Assembly: GCF_000144625.1 (NCBI RefSeq)
Contig: NC_014376.1
Location: 3,682,501 to 3,746,500 of the forward strand
DNA length: 64,000 bases
Reading direction: 5' to 3'
From: [Clostridium] saccharolyticum WM1
GTDB lineage: Bacteria > Bacillota > Clostridia > Lachnospirales > Lachnospiraceae
Positions 1-8,380 of this stretch are shown here, one piece after another. Below the pieces are notes generated by a model. That model had not been told where the DNA came from, made no database searches, and was given only the letters and a program-made list of their open reading frames with translations. A program made the position numbers and the translations under genes. Numbering within the stretch: position 1 is the stretch's first letter; each line of letters opens with the position of its first letter.

Positions 1-402
<402 letters not shown>

Positions 403-767
403 GCAGATAGTCTTTGAAAGCGGTCGTAGATTTGCCAGAAATCCCGTTGGAAGTTTACTTCCATAAGGGAGTTATGGGAAAGCTGCGAACATTTGCGAAG
501 CAAATGGTAGCGAATGAAGCAAAGCTTCATGAGCCTACCGCCCGGACTAGCCATCCAGTTCAATCCACGGTCAAAATCAACTAACTAGCTAATTTATTTC
601 CCGTTTTACTTGTTGTTTGGTTCGTATACAATTACTTGTATTCGTTCTGAAATTTTCTCATTCAAAGCCATCAAACATGGCTTGTTTTATTAGAATTTTC
701 AGGGTTTTACATACTGTTCAATCTTCTGTTTTCAAGGTGCTGATTTTGCTTTGCTGTCTCAGCAGCA
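403..767 (-). other. rRNA operon leader with hairpins
   Basis: This stretch lies between the rRNA promoters and the mature 16S 5' end and contains no credible gene. It holds several inverted repeats: a 14-bp palindrome at 450-463, a hairpin with arms 490-496 and 500-506, and a hairpin with inner arms 514-520 and 524-530 extended by GGTAG/CTACC at 506-510 and 535-539. Leaders like this usually carry antitermination and pre-16S processing signals, but I cannot assign an individual role to each hairpin. Confidence 0.6.
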
Positions 768-775
768 ACTTTTAA

Positions 776-804
776 AGTTTATCATAGCTGATTGTTTTTG
801 TCAA
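776..804 (-). promoter_or_regulatory. sigma-A promoter P2 of the rRNA operon
   Basis: On the minus strand there is TTGACA (799-804), a 17-base spacer and TAAACT (776-781). Transcription would start near 768 and run into the 16S gene. The perfect -35 box and spacing fit a strong rRNA promoter. Confidence 0.75.
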
Positions 805-892
805 CCATTTTTTTATTTTTCTTCAAAACTTTTTCATCGGTCATTGATGTGTTTTGGAAGAAGTTTTGCCGCCGTTTTCAGCGGCGAGTTAC

Positions 893-921
893 ATCATACC
901 AAAGCATTCGGCAAATGTCAA
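893..921 (-). promoter_or_regulatory. sigma-A promoter P1 of the rRNA operon
   Basis: On the minus strand there is TTGACA (916-921), a 17-base spacer and TATGAT (893-898). AT-rich DNA just upstream (922-950) resembles an UP element. Together with the promoter at 776-804 it forms the tandem pair often seen before rRNA operons. Confidence 0.8.
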
Positions 922-950
922 CATTTATTTTATATAATTTTTCTAATTTG

Positions 951-1288
951 TAATGAAAAAAGGACTTCATGAAATCGAAGACAGAACTCCCCCACTGGAA
1001 ACACAGGAATTTAAACAATCAATGATGGATTACGCTAGACCGTTAACGTAGGAATCCAAACAAGCGTCTTCCCGCAAGTGCCAAATCCCCTGCGGAAATT
1101 GCATTGCTCAAGAAACACCAGGAAACAAAAAGGCGGTATGTACCTTACATACGTAGAAACATGCTCAGAAATAACCTAAATCACCTTATTCAGCCAAACC
1201 TGGTTTTACGTTTTTAATTTTAGTAACTATTTTATGTAACCAATAATGTTTTTTTTAAATAAAGTAACCAAAAGGGCAACTATTATGT
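951..1288. other. intergenic region without a recognised gene
   Basis: The region separates the divergent rRNA promoters from the fapA-side promoter. I see no tRNA, long reading frame or insertion sequence in it. The end towards 1200-1290 is very AT-rich, as expected near promoters. Confidence 0.5.
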
Positions 1289-1315
1289 TATAATTATGCT
1301 ATGATTTGCCGATAT
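1289..1315 (+). promoter_or_regulatory. candidate sigma-28 (FliA) promoter
   Basis: GCCGATAT at 1308-1315 matches seven of eight bases of the flagellar sigma-28 -10 consensus GCCGATAA. Fifteen bases upstream sits TATA (1289-1292), a weak match to the -35 core TAAA. It would drive the small ORF at 1357 and the flagellar assembly gene at 1739. The promoter class is inferred from the motif only. Confidence 0.45.
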
Positions 1316-1356
1316 AAATATATAGCCGATTTGCTATAGAAGAAGGAGGTGTTCCT

Positions 1357-1587
1357 ATGACGCGTCTTGGAGTAAAGATTCCGCTAGCCTGTAAATCAAG
1401 ATCAGGCAATCCGCATGACAGATCATTTTCTGCCGTGGATTATCCAAAGTATGTGGCCTTAAAAAGACTGGGAAGGACGAAATCCCATGTCCAGCAAAAC
1501 AGATATTCATGGCCCGGCCCAGGTGATCTGGTTTATAAAGGTACTAGACGAATTTTATCCGATTATATATACATAGGAATAGATTGA
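1357..1587 (+). CDS. small hypothetical protein, 76 aa
   Basis: This 76-residue reading frame starts with ATG six bases after a very strong ribosome binding site (AAGGAGGT, 1343-1350) and lies about 40 bases below a sigma-28-like promoter. The product is basic, has no signal peptide or membrane segment, and I recognise no family. It is followed after 151 bases by fapA, so the two could share a transcript. The site favours translation, but without a homologue the ORF could still be a chance frame in a leader. Confidence 0.42.
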   Translation: MTRLGVKIPLACKSRSGNPHDRSFSAVDYPKYVALKRLGRTKSHVQQNRYSWPGPGDLVYKGTRRILSDYIYIGID

Positions 1588-1630
1588 CCAGAAACCGAGC
1601 CATCATTTCTTGGATTGGGGAACCAGACAC

Positions 1631-1645
1631 TGTCAGAAACTGACA
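1631..1645 (+). repeat. short hairpin upstream of fapA
   Basis: TGTCAG and CTGACA flank a three-base loop, giving a six-bp stem between the small ORF and fapA. There is no T-tract, so it is not a clear terminator. Function unknown. Confidence 0.35.
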
Positions 1646-1738
1646 CCTGCCGGCCACAGCCAGAGAAACCATGGAAAATCAGCCAATTACTTGCATACAG
1701 GGAAAAGTAGCAGGTAATTTTAATGTTAGGGGAAGAAA

Positions 1739-3493
1739 ATGAAAGAGAAAACAAAAAAAGGGTTCTTTAGCCTTTTTCAAAATGTAAAGCGTTCTGCAGA
1801 ATCTTCGGAAGAATCCGTTGCCACTGCTGTCATTTTACCTGAAGAAGCCGAAAAAGAGGATTTTGAAAACACAGTTTCAGATCCTGCCGAACAAAATAGC
1901 TCTGATCCAGCCGAAGATAGTTACTCTGATCCAGCATCCATACCTTCCGAAATTGAACAAAACACTCCCTCCCCTTCTTTTATATGGGAGCTGACCGATG
2001 ATCCGCTTATCGTACGGTTGGACGAAGAAGCCTTATACAGTGAATGCACGCAGTTCTCCAGTAAAATGCGCTCATTGTCCAATGTCTTCCGGAGAACATC
2101 CGAAGCCTCCCAGGAGCAGGAACCTCAGCCAAAGGCGGCCAAGGCTCATCTTCATATGTCAAATAACCAGATGGCCGCATGGATTTATGTCATACCTCCA
2201 TTTAATGGCGGTGAAGATATAAAAATGGAAGATTTGAAAACCATTCTTAACCAGGAACGTATATCCACCGGTATCTTAGAGGATGCTTTGAAATCAATCG
2301 TAGAGAATCAGGTTTATGACCAGACCGTATTGGTTGCGAAGGGAGTGCTGGCACGCAACGGAATCGACGGTTCTATTAGGGACCACTTTCAACGTACACT
2401 AAATATTGAATTTAAGGAAGAAGAAAACGGGTCTGTGGACTATAAAAAGTTAAATAACATTCAATCCGTCAAGGAAGGGGAAGTGATCAGTACCATTACC
2501 CTTGCCGTTCCCGGAGAAAATGGTATGACCATAACCGGCAAACCCTATCCCTGTACCATAAAGGGCACCGATGTTCCCATACCAGGAGGCCGCAATACCG
2601 TGCTGACAGAAGACCGGACTCTCCTTATTTCTCAGAGAACGGGCCATGTGACATTTGCCAATGGAAAATTCCAGGTAGATCCTATCCTTAAGATAAACGG
2701 CAACATTGATAATAGTACAGGAAACTTAGACTATGACGGGGACATCTTAATCACAGGAGACGTAAGAAATGGATTTTCCGTGAAGGCCACCGGAAATATT
2801 GACATTCGAGGTTCCGTTGAAGGTGCCCAGATTACAGCCCAGGGATCCATAACCATTGCCAGCGGCATGTCAGGAAACGGCCGCGGCGTTTTAACCTCTG
2901 ACTCTGACGTTAAATGCCGTTATCTGGAGCACTGCACCGTCTCCGCCGGGGGAAATGTATATGCAGAAAGCATTATTAACTCCAAAATTGAAAGCGGGCA
3001 GGATATTTTGGTAACCTCCGGCATGGGCGTGATTATCGGCGGATCCCTTCTGGCCTCCAACAGCATCAATGCACGCATCATTGGATCTAAAGTGCGGCGG
3101 CTGATTACGGAATTGATCATTGCCAATGTTCCTAAAAACGTGGAAGAATCCTCCCGTCTTTCCAGAGAACTGGAGCAGCTCCGTCATAACATGACGGAAG
3201 TAAGAAAGAATATCATCTATCTTGAAACCACGCAAAGACCGGATAAGCAGCAGCTGCTGGATAGTTTAAAGCAGGCTACCACGTATTTAAACCTGCGGGA
3301 ACAGGAGATCACAAGCCGTCTGGATGAAATAGCTGCGGTCGACAGGGAACAGTCCGGATTGATTCAATGCCAGCAACTGCTACCCGTGGTGCGCATCAGA
3401 ATTGGCTCCTCCAGCCTGCTGGTCCAGGAAGAGTATTCCAGAAGTATTATTTATAAAAACAATGAAGGGGAAATTACGATCGGAAGTAATTAG
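1739..3493 (+). CDS. fapA: flagellar assembly protein A family (FapA, DUF342)
   Basis: The 584-residue protein has an acidic, Ser/Pro-rich N-terminus (about residues 20-80) and then the DUF342/FapA core. The region around residues 320-440 is a run of short Gly-rich strands (for example YDGDILITGDVRNGFSVKA) typical of the right-handed beta-helix of this family. A coiled coil follows at about 460-540. FapA proteins are polymer-forming factors found near flagellar and chemotaxis genes, and in Vibrio one has been tied to polar flagellar assembly and signalling; the role in Firmicutes is not settled. A response regulator follows 21 bases downstream, suggesting co-transcription. The start is supported by AGGGGAAG before the ATG. 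Confidence 0.85.
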   Translation: MKEKTKKGFFSLFQNVKRSAESSEESVATAVILPEEAEKEDFENTVSDPAEQNSSDPAEDSYSDPASIPSEIEQNTPSPSFIWELTDDPLIVRLDEEALYSECTQFSSKMRSLSNVFRRTSEASQEQEPQPKAAKAHLHMSNNQMAAWIYVIPPFNGGEDIKMEDLKTILNQERISTGILEDALKSIVENQVYDQTVLVAKGVLARNGIDGSIRDHFQRTLNIEFKEEENGSVDYKKLNNIQSVKEGEVISTITLAVPGENGMTITGKPYPCTIKGTDVPIPGGRNTVLTEDRTLLISQRTGHVTFANGKFQVDPILKINGNIDNSTGNLDYDGDILITGDVRNGFSVKATGNIDIRGSVEGAQITAQGSITIASGMSGNGRGVLTSDSDVKCRYLEHCTVSAGGNVYAESIINSKIESGQDILVTSGMGVIIGGSLLASNSINARIIGSKVRRLITELIIANVPKNVEESSRLSRELEQLRHNMTEVRKNIIYLETTQRPDKQQLLDSLKQATTYLNLREQEITSRLDEIAAVDREQSGLIQCQQLLPVVRIRIGSSSLLVQEEYSRSIIYKNNEGEITIGSN

Positions 3494-3514
3494 ATCAGAA
3501 GGAGGGAAGCTACT

Positions 3515-3895
3515 ATGAAAAAAACAATTATGATTGTCGATGATTCAATTGTTACACGTAACGAGATCGAGCAATTACTAAAAGACACAAATTTTGATGT
3601 GATCTATCAGTGCAGAAGCGGGGAAGAGGCTCTGGAAGCCTATGAACGAGAAAAACCCGATATTGTGACCATGGATATCATAATGCCCGGAATCGATGGT
3701 ATTGAAGCTTCCAAACGACTGTTGGAGCATCATCCGGAAGCAGGAATTATCATTATCAGTTCTCTTGTCTATGATAAAACACTGCAGATGGTGCAGAAAT
3801 TAGGTCCTTCTGTTCCTTTTGTTTTCAAGCCCATTAAAAAATCATATTTTATTGAGGCCTTGATAAAAGTCAGTGATGCGATATCCAAAAAGTAA
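3515..3895 (+). CDS. CheY-like single-domain response regulator
   Basis: The 126-residue protein is a stand-alone receiver domain. It shows the acidic pair D9-D10, the phosphoacceptor D54 in TMDIIMPGIDG, the Ser of the IIIISSL strand and the conserved Lys in FKPIKK. There is no output domain, so it would act by protein contact, as CheY does, or as a phosphate sink. It lies 21 bases after fapA behind GAAGGAGGG and ends at a strong terminator. It is distinct from the cheY inside the large fla operon (40813-41172), which has the classic CheY C-terminal helix. Its cognate kinase could be CheA at 9915, but that is inference. Confidence 0.85.
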   Translation: MKKTIMIVDDSIVTRNEIEQLLKDTNFDVIYQCRSGEEALEAYEREKPDIVTMDIIMPGIDGIEASKRLLEHHPEAGIIIISSLVYDKTLQMVQKLGPSVPFVFKPIKKSYFIEALIKVSDAISKK

Positions 3896-3951
3896 ATAGC
3901 CGGCATCTGCTTGTATATTACTGGAATAAAATGTTTTTCCAACTTATATGA

Positions 3952-3996
3952 AAAAAGCCTAATGAAATCTATGGTTTAGATTTCCATTAGGCTTTT
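3952..3996. terminator. bidirectional rho-independent terminator
   Basis: Arms AAAAGCCTAATGAAATCTA and TAGATTTCCATTAGGCTTTT pair over about 19 bp with one bulged base around a four-base loop. A-rich and T-rich flanks allow it to stop the fapA operon on the plus strand and the transglycosylase operon on the minus strand. Confidence 0.88.
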
Positions 3997-4007
3997 CCTA
4001 TAAAAAA

Positions 4008-4730
4008 TTATACATGATACATTGATCCGGCTGATGTATCTTCAGAATCAAGAGGACTGGAAATACGGTAAGAAGCCATCTGCATCCGAAGCTTCATCAG
4101 CTCGATCAAATAGAGATAATCGGATTTCTCCGGAACAAGGCTTTCATTTTCTTCTTCCCGGAACCGGCCTGTCAGGTATTCCAATGGATTTGTTGCATTC
4201 AAGGAGTACCCTGCCGTTTCGGTATCACCTGCGCCCATGTAATTCTTAACCTTCTTTACATACTCCTGAGTTTCCTTAAACGGAGGGATACCTCCATATT
4301 TGCTTACATTGTTGCTGCCAGCATTATAGGCTGCCAAAGTGAGATCCACGTTTCCATTATACCGTTCCAGATTTTCTCTTAGATATTTCGCTCCTCCCAT
4401 GATATTGCTTCTTGCATCATAGGGGTCGTCCACTCCCAAAGATCTGGCAGTCGCCGGCATTAACTGCATCACTCCGGCTGCCCCCTTCTTTGAGGTGGCA
4501 GATGGATTAAAATTCGATTCCGCCTTGGCAACCGCCTTCAGCAGTTTTTCGGAAACGCCATATTTTTCAGAAGCCTCTGAAAATATAGCTTCCAGACTCT
4601 CCGGTGCCTTTACCACTGATTTTAAAATCTGTTTAAAACTACCCTTAGCAGATGAAGCTGCCGTATATCCTGCCTGCCCGATCCTTGCATTTGCAAGGGC
4701 AGACAGCTTTAACTGGTCTATCGTTGCCAA
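4008..4730 (-). CDS. lytic transglycosylase (SLT domain), probably flagellum-associated
   Basis: The 240-residue protein contains an SLT-type lytic transglycosylase domain at about residues 48-170. Catalytic Glu71 lies in AVAKAESNFNP, and GAAGVMQLMPATA and the AAYNAG motif follow. Such enzymes cleave peptidoglycan glycan strands. No classical signal peptide is visible, so export through the flagellar type III apparatus is plausible, as for FlgJ-like rod hydrolases; that is inference. The start is TTG, placed eight bases after GGGAGG. It is the last gene of the accessory operon, 29 bases after a wall-binding protein gene, and ends at the bidirectional terminator. Confidence 0.85.
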   Translation of the reverse strand: MATIDQLKLSALANARIGQAGYTAASSAKGSFKQILKSVVKAPESLEAIFSEASEKYGVSEKLLKAVAKAESNFNPSATSKKGAAGVMQLMPATARSLGVDDPYDARSNIMGGAKYLRENLERYNGNVDLTLAAYNAGSNNVSKYGGIPPFKETQEYVKKVKNYMGAGDTETAGYSLNATNPLEYLTGRFREEENESLVPEKSDYLYLIELMKLRMQMASYRISSPLDSEDTSAGSMYHV

Positions 4731-4759
4731 AATTCAATCCTCCCGTCAGTTTTTGACTA

Positions 4760-5818
4760 TTAAGGTATCCATTTTCCAGAGGCATCCACCCAATAGCTGC
4801 CTACATGGGTACTGCTTGCCATACTGCCGTCTGAATTCAGGAAATACCAGACTCCGGGCTGAGGTTGTATCCACCCTGTCAGCATCTCTCCGCCTCCCGG
4901 ATTCAAATAATACCATTTTCCATTGACAAACTGCCAGCCCATGAGTAATTTCCCATCTTTGGGATTTAAGTAATACCATCTTTGGCCTGATTGGAGCCAC
5001 CCTGTCTGGCGTATCCCATTTCCATCGAAATAATACCAGTCGTTTAATATCTGCTTCCAGGAGTTCCTGGGAACCCCTCCATCTTCCTGCTTGTACGTAT
5101 TCCCCTTCCAGACACCTGTAGTGTCCCCATCATATTCCATAATGGTATCTTCGGAAGTGACATAATCCCCTTCCTTCATATATTTTCGGTCATCGGCGGA
5201 ATATCCGATTGCCCGGACTTCATAATAATAAACCGCATCCTTGTCCATATATTCAGATAAGTCTATCGTATTGGTTTCCACAGAAATACGCTTTTTCAGT
5301 TTGTCATCTGCATACAGAGCAACCTGATACCCTGTGGCAAATTCTACCTTTTCCCACACAGCCTTTGTCTTTTTGCTGTCGCTCCAGCCGGCCCTTGCCG
5401 TTTTTCCTAAAATTACCACAGGAACATAATCCGCCTTTACTTCCAGGGTATTATTATCCAGTGCTTTTGCGGAAACAAACTTGGCTCCTGTAATCTTGCA
5501 CTCAGAACGGTTGTAGGCATCTGCAAATATGGTGGAGTCTGACGTTAAAATTACACTGACCCGTTCATTTTTCCCTGCTTTCCATTTGCTGATATCCCGT
5601 TTCCAGATAACCTCCTTGACCGATATTCCGGTAGTTGTTGTAGTAATCCCCGGCATCAGTATTTCTTCACTTCCATACTGGCTGTCAAATTTAAGATTCA
5701 CGCTACGGATCACTATGGAATCGGCACCATAGGTTTTTACTGCCGGCAGACATGTCAGCACCGCTGTGAATACAGCCAGGAACACAGTATACAGCGTTCT
5801 TCTTTTCTCATTCATCAT
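4760..5818 (-). CDS. secreted protein with choline-binding-type wall repeats (paralogue 1)
   Basis: The protein (352 residues from ATG at 5818) has a signal peptide (basic EKRR then a hydrophobic stretch), a beta-rich N-terminal region of about 200 residues of unknown family, and about five C-terminal glucan/choline-binding repeats with the WYYLNP and GWxxxxGxWY patterns. These repeats usually anchor proteins to wall teichoic acids or glycans. The chosen ATG overlaps the stop of the upstream paralogue (ATGA) and has GGAG ten bases before it; an ATG further upstream is too close to the site. The N-terminal region resembles that of the neighbour at 5815-7179, so the pair arose by duplication. 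No enzymatic domain is seen. Confidence 0.78.
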   Translation of the reverse strand: MMNEKRRTLYTVFLAVFTAVLTCLPAVKTYGADSIVIRSVNLKFDSQYGSEEILMPGITTTTTGISVKEVIWKRDISKWKAGKNERVSVILTSDSTIFADAYNRSECKITGAKFVSAKALDNNTLEVKADYVPVVILGKTARAGWSDSKKTKAVWEKVEFATGYQVALYADDKLKKRISVETNTIDLSEYMDKDAVYYYEVRAIGYSADDRKYMKEGDYVTSEDTIMEYDGDTTGVWKGNTYKQEDGGVPRNSWKQILNDWYYFDGNGIRQTGWLQSGQRWYYLNPKDGKLLMGWQFVNGKWYYLNPGGGEMLTGWIQPQPGVWYFLNSDGSMASSTHVGSYWVDASGKWIP

Positions 5819-7179
5819 TGTACCCATACTCCATCCTCATTCACCGGAAATCCTTCGATCACCGTATTAACAGCCATGGTGCCATTCTGATTAAAATATC
5901 GCCACATTCCGTCGATCTTTTGCCAGCCGGTTACCATGACCCCATCCTCTCCGGTGAAATATGTATTTCCGTTCCGGGTGATCCACCCCTTTAGCATCGC
6001 TCCCTCCAGGTTTCCCTGAATGGTATTTAGATAATACCATCTCCCTGCCTGGTTAATCCAATCCTTTTGCATGGCTCCCTGGCTGTTAAAATAGTAATAA
6101 TAGCCATCTATGACCTGCCAGTTGGTAGCAGCCGCTCCCATGGGAGCCTCATAGCCGTTGTCAGGGTAAAAATAATACCATGTACCATTAATTTTATTCC
6201 AGCCGGTCACCATGACTCCCTTGGAATTCATATAATAAATATCAGAATCCAGGATCAGCCAGCCGGTCACCATCTTTCCTTCCTGGTCAAAACGGTACCA
6301 TACATTATCAAGCACCAGCCAGGAATTGGCCTGAACCGTTCCATCCGCATACCGGTAGTACCATACTCCCGACTGCTGATCCCAGCCCTCCTTTACTCCC
6401 GAGCTATTGGCACCGCCTGAAACGGTATCTGATTCTTTCCCGGTTCCATCGGACACATCCCGGTCCCTGATTACCAGTTCATCAGACTCCACCCAGCCGC
6501 TTTTCTTTCCGTTCTTCAGTTCTTCCTGTTTAAAGGGAACGGAGCGGATCTTATAAGAATAAGTTCCTTCCTCAGTCATGTAGGGGTAGAAATTGTAAGA
6601 GGTGGCTTTTACCTGCTCCTTTTTTAAAATAATCTTTTTCCCGCAGTATAGCCACAATTCATAAGCTCCTGAAGTATTATCTCCCTTGGACCAGACGGCC
6701 TGACCAAGCCTTGTATCCTTCCAGCCCACATCTTCCGGTTCCGCATACAGGCCTTTGACGGCTTTTGTTCTTAAGGTCACAATCAGATCGCTTCCCTTGC
6801 GTTTTGCACTGACATAGGAACCTCCCGTAATTTTCATCTTGGAAGCCTCATAAGAGGATTTGAAATAAGCATCGTATTCGTCGGAAGGGGTTAAGGTCAC
6901 GTTCATCCTGGGTTCCTCACCTACCGTCATGTCCTTTGAAGTGGAGGTGACCCATTCTGCGTCCCTTACCGTGTATTTTTTATCGCCGGAAGTCACATAG
7001 CACTCCCCTTCGGTTTTGTCAATCTTTATATCAGGCAACCGGTCTCCTGCCTCAATATTAAGTACTACTTTAATGCTGATGGAATTGATGGCCTCTGTTG
7101 CCATCGCTTTTTCAGGGAACAAACACAGGCAAAAAGCTGCAAGAACAGCAACTGCCAATCCCCTCTTTTGTTGTTTCAT
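5815..7179 (-). CDS. secreted protein with choline-binding-type wall repeats (paralogue 2)
   Basis: From ATG at 7179 (AAAAGGAG nine bases upstream) the protein has 454 residues. It begins MKQQKRGLAVAVLAAF, a clear signal peptide with a likely cleavage after AMA. An uncharacterised N-terminal region of about 220 residues follows, then at least seven wall-binding repeats (for example GWNKINGTWYYFYPD). No catalytic domain is visible. It shares domain order and sequence features with its downstream neighbour, with which it overlaps by four bases. Location between a PilZ gene and a lytic transglycosylase suggests a job at the envelope linked to motility, but that is inference. The 202 bases upstream hold no clear promoter or gene. 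Confidence 0.78.
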   Translation of the reverse strand: MKQQKRGLAVAVLAAFCLCLFPEKAMATEAINSISIKVVLNIEAGDRLPDIKIDKTEGECYVTSGDKKYTVRDAEWVTSTSKDMTVGEEPRMNVTLTPSDEYDAYFKSSYEASKMKITGGSYVSAKRKGSDLIVTLRTKAVKGLYAEPEDVGWKDTRLGQAVWSKGDNTSGAYELWLYCGKKIILKKEQVKATSYNFYPYMTEEGTYSYKIRSVPFKQEELKNGKKSGWVESDELVIRDRDVSDGTGKESDTVSGGANSSGVKEGWDQQSGVWYYRYADGTVQANSWLVLDNVWYRFDQEGKMVTGWLILDSDIYYMNSKGVMVTGWNKINGTWYYFYPDNGYEAPMGAAATNWQVIDGYYYYFNSQGAMQKDWINQAGRWYYLNTIQGNLEGAMLKGWITRNGNTYFTGEDGVMVTGWQKIDGMWRYFNQNGTMAVNTVIEGFPVNEDGVWVQ

Positions 7180-7381
7180 GAAATCGCTCCTTTTAAAAAA
7201 CACATCACATCGTTATCCTGCGGTTTATCATTGTCTATTAACAAATGCTATATTTTATAACCTTTCCTGCTCCAGAAGTTTCCTACCGCTTTGCCCTTTC
7301 ATACAGCGTCATTTGCAGGCAGCTCCTCCATACTCCGGTTTATGTAAAAAGGTAAAATCTTTGTGGCTCTGGCCGTAGCAT

Positions 7382-8029
7382 TCATTGTGTCTTTCTTCTT
7401 TTAAGCTGCTCCAGGAAGGTGAATTTTCTGACCATGGATTCCTGATAAGTCGTCATATCAAAGAAACGGCTGCCGTACCGGTATCGGGGCGGCTCATTCT
7501 CCTCTGATATTTTTTTCACCCATAAAATACTTGCCTTTAGCCGGGTACAGTCGCTGTCAGTATCAAACAGAAAAGAGAAAACCTGAGATTCCTTTAATTC
7601 AACAGCTGCTTCCAGCCCGATTCCTCCTGCACTTATGTCTTTTGCCTTTGCTGCTATGTGTGTAACCTTTCCGTCTGCATCTGCGGTCTCCAGGGTCACT
7701 GGCATCGAAATTCTGACCTTAAGATCACGGCGTCTTTGTTCTATTCCGATCAACTCATCAACCAGGCAGGGAACCTTATAGATCGCATTTCCGATTTCCC
7801 CGCTTTCGTCTCCACTGATCTTTACCCTTCCGGATAATCGGCATCTGCATGTAACAAGACCCTGCACACCGTCATAAAAAACGATCACGGATTCCGTGTT
7901 TACCATATCCATATCTTCCTCTTCAAAGATAAGACCCATGCTGTCCTTATGGGAATCAACTACCTTTACTTCTGCGATAAAAACACCATCCATCGTATAA
8001 ACACATGCTTTCTCACATTCAATAAACAT
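7382..8029 (-). CDS. PilZ-domain c-di-GMP receptor, YcgR/FlgZ type
   Basis: The 215-residue protein has an N-terminal YcgR-like region (1-90) and a C-terminal PilZ domain (about 95-200). The c-di-GMP binding signature is intact: EQRRRDLKVR (Arg99-101) and DISAGGIGLE (residues 131-140, the D/NxSxxG motif). Proteins of this architecture act as motor brakes or modulators when c-di-GMP is high. It starts ten bases after an AGTAGG-type site and sits three bases after the FlhB-like gene, so the two are translationally close. The neighbourhood of flagellar accessory genes supports a motility role; the direct target is unknown. Confidence 0.88.
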   Translation of the reverse strand: MFIECEKACVYTMDGVFIAEVKVVDSHKDSMGLIFEEEDMDMVNTESVIVFYDGVQGLVTCRCRLSGRVKISGDESGEIGNAIYKVPCLVDELIGIEQRRRDLKVRISMPVTLETADADGKVTHIAAKAKDISAGGIGLEAAVELKESQVFSFLFDTDSDCTRLKASILWVKKISEENEPPRYRYGSRFFDMTTYQESMVRKFTFLEQLKRRKTQ

Positions 8030-8032
8030 AAC

Positions 8033-8380
8033 CTACTCCACCGTTTCCTCATTTATTATTTCTTCTTCCTCTATTTCCTCTATATGCTCCGGTTGGATTT
8101 TTTCGACCGGACCAGGCGCAAAATCCAGGAAATAAAGATAGATCTCCACGATTGCCTGATACAATTCTTCCGGCACCTGGCTCCCAAGCTCTAGCTGGGT
8201 CAGAATCGTCGCCAGGGAATTATCCTCATAAACGGGTACACCGTTTTCATTGGCAGTTTCAATTATCTTCTCTGCCATATACCCCATACCAGAGGCTACA
8301 ATAACCGGAGCAGAATTCTTCGCATCGTCATACTTTAATGCAACTGCCTTTTTATTTAACGTGTTTCTAAATTCTGACAT
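8033..8380 (-). CDS. FlhB C-terminal-domain homologue (YlqH/FhlB-like)
   Basis: The protein (115 residues from the ATG at 8380) matches the cytoplasmic part of FlhB just after the self-cleavage site. APVIVASGMGYMAEKIIETA and ENGVPVYEDNSLA align with APVLVAKGQDELALRI and ENGVYVLENKPLA of the true FlhB at 35651-36712. It lacks the membrane domain and the NPTH cleavage motif and ends in an acidic Glu-rich tail. Bacillus subtilis YlqH is of this kind and sits beside YlqG, as here. The role is unclear; it may modulate export substrate choice. The ATG at 8380 has AAAGGA 12 bases upstream; an earlier in-frame ATG at 8401 lacks a site. Confidence 0.82.
   Translation of the reverse strand: MSEFRNTLNKKAVALKYDDAKNSAPVIVASGMGYMAEKIIETANENGVPVYEDNSLATILTQLELGSQVPEELYQAIVEIYLYFLDFAPGPVEKIQPEHIEEIEEEEIINEETVE

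Noticed and set aside
751..972. A 73-codon plus-strand ORF near the rRNA gene
   Set aside because: It lies over both minus-strand rRNA promoters, has no ribosome site and encodes a low-complexity product.
2891..3235. A minus-strand ORF inside fapA
   Set aside because: It is an antisense shadow of the strongly coding fapA frame, with no ribosome site.
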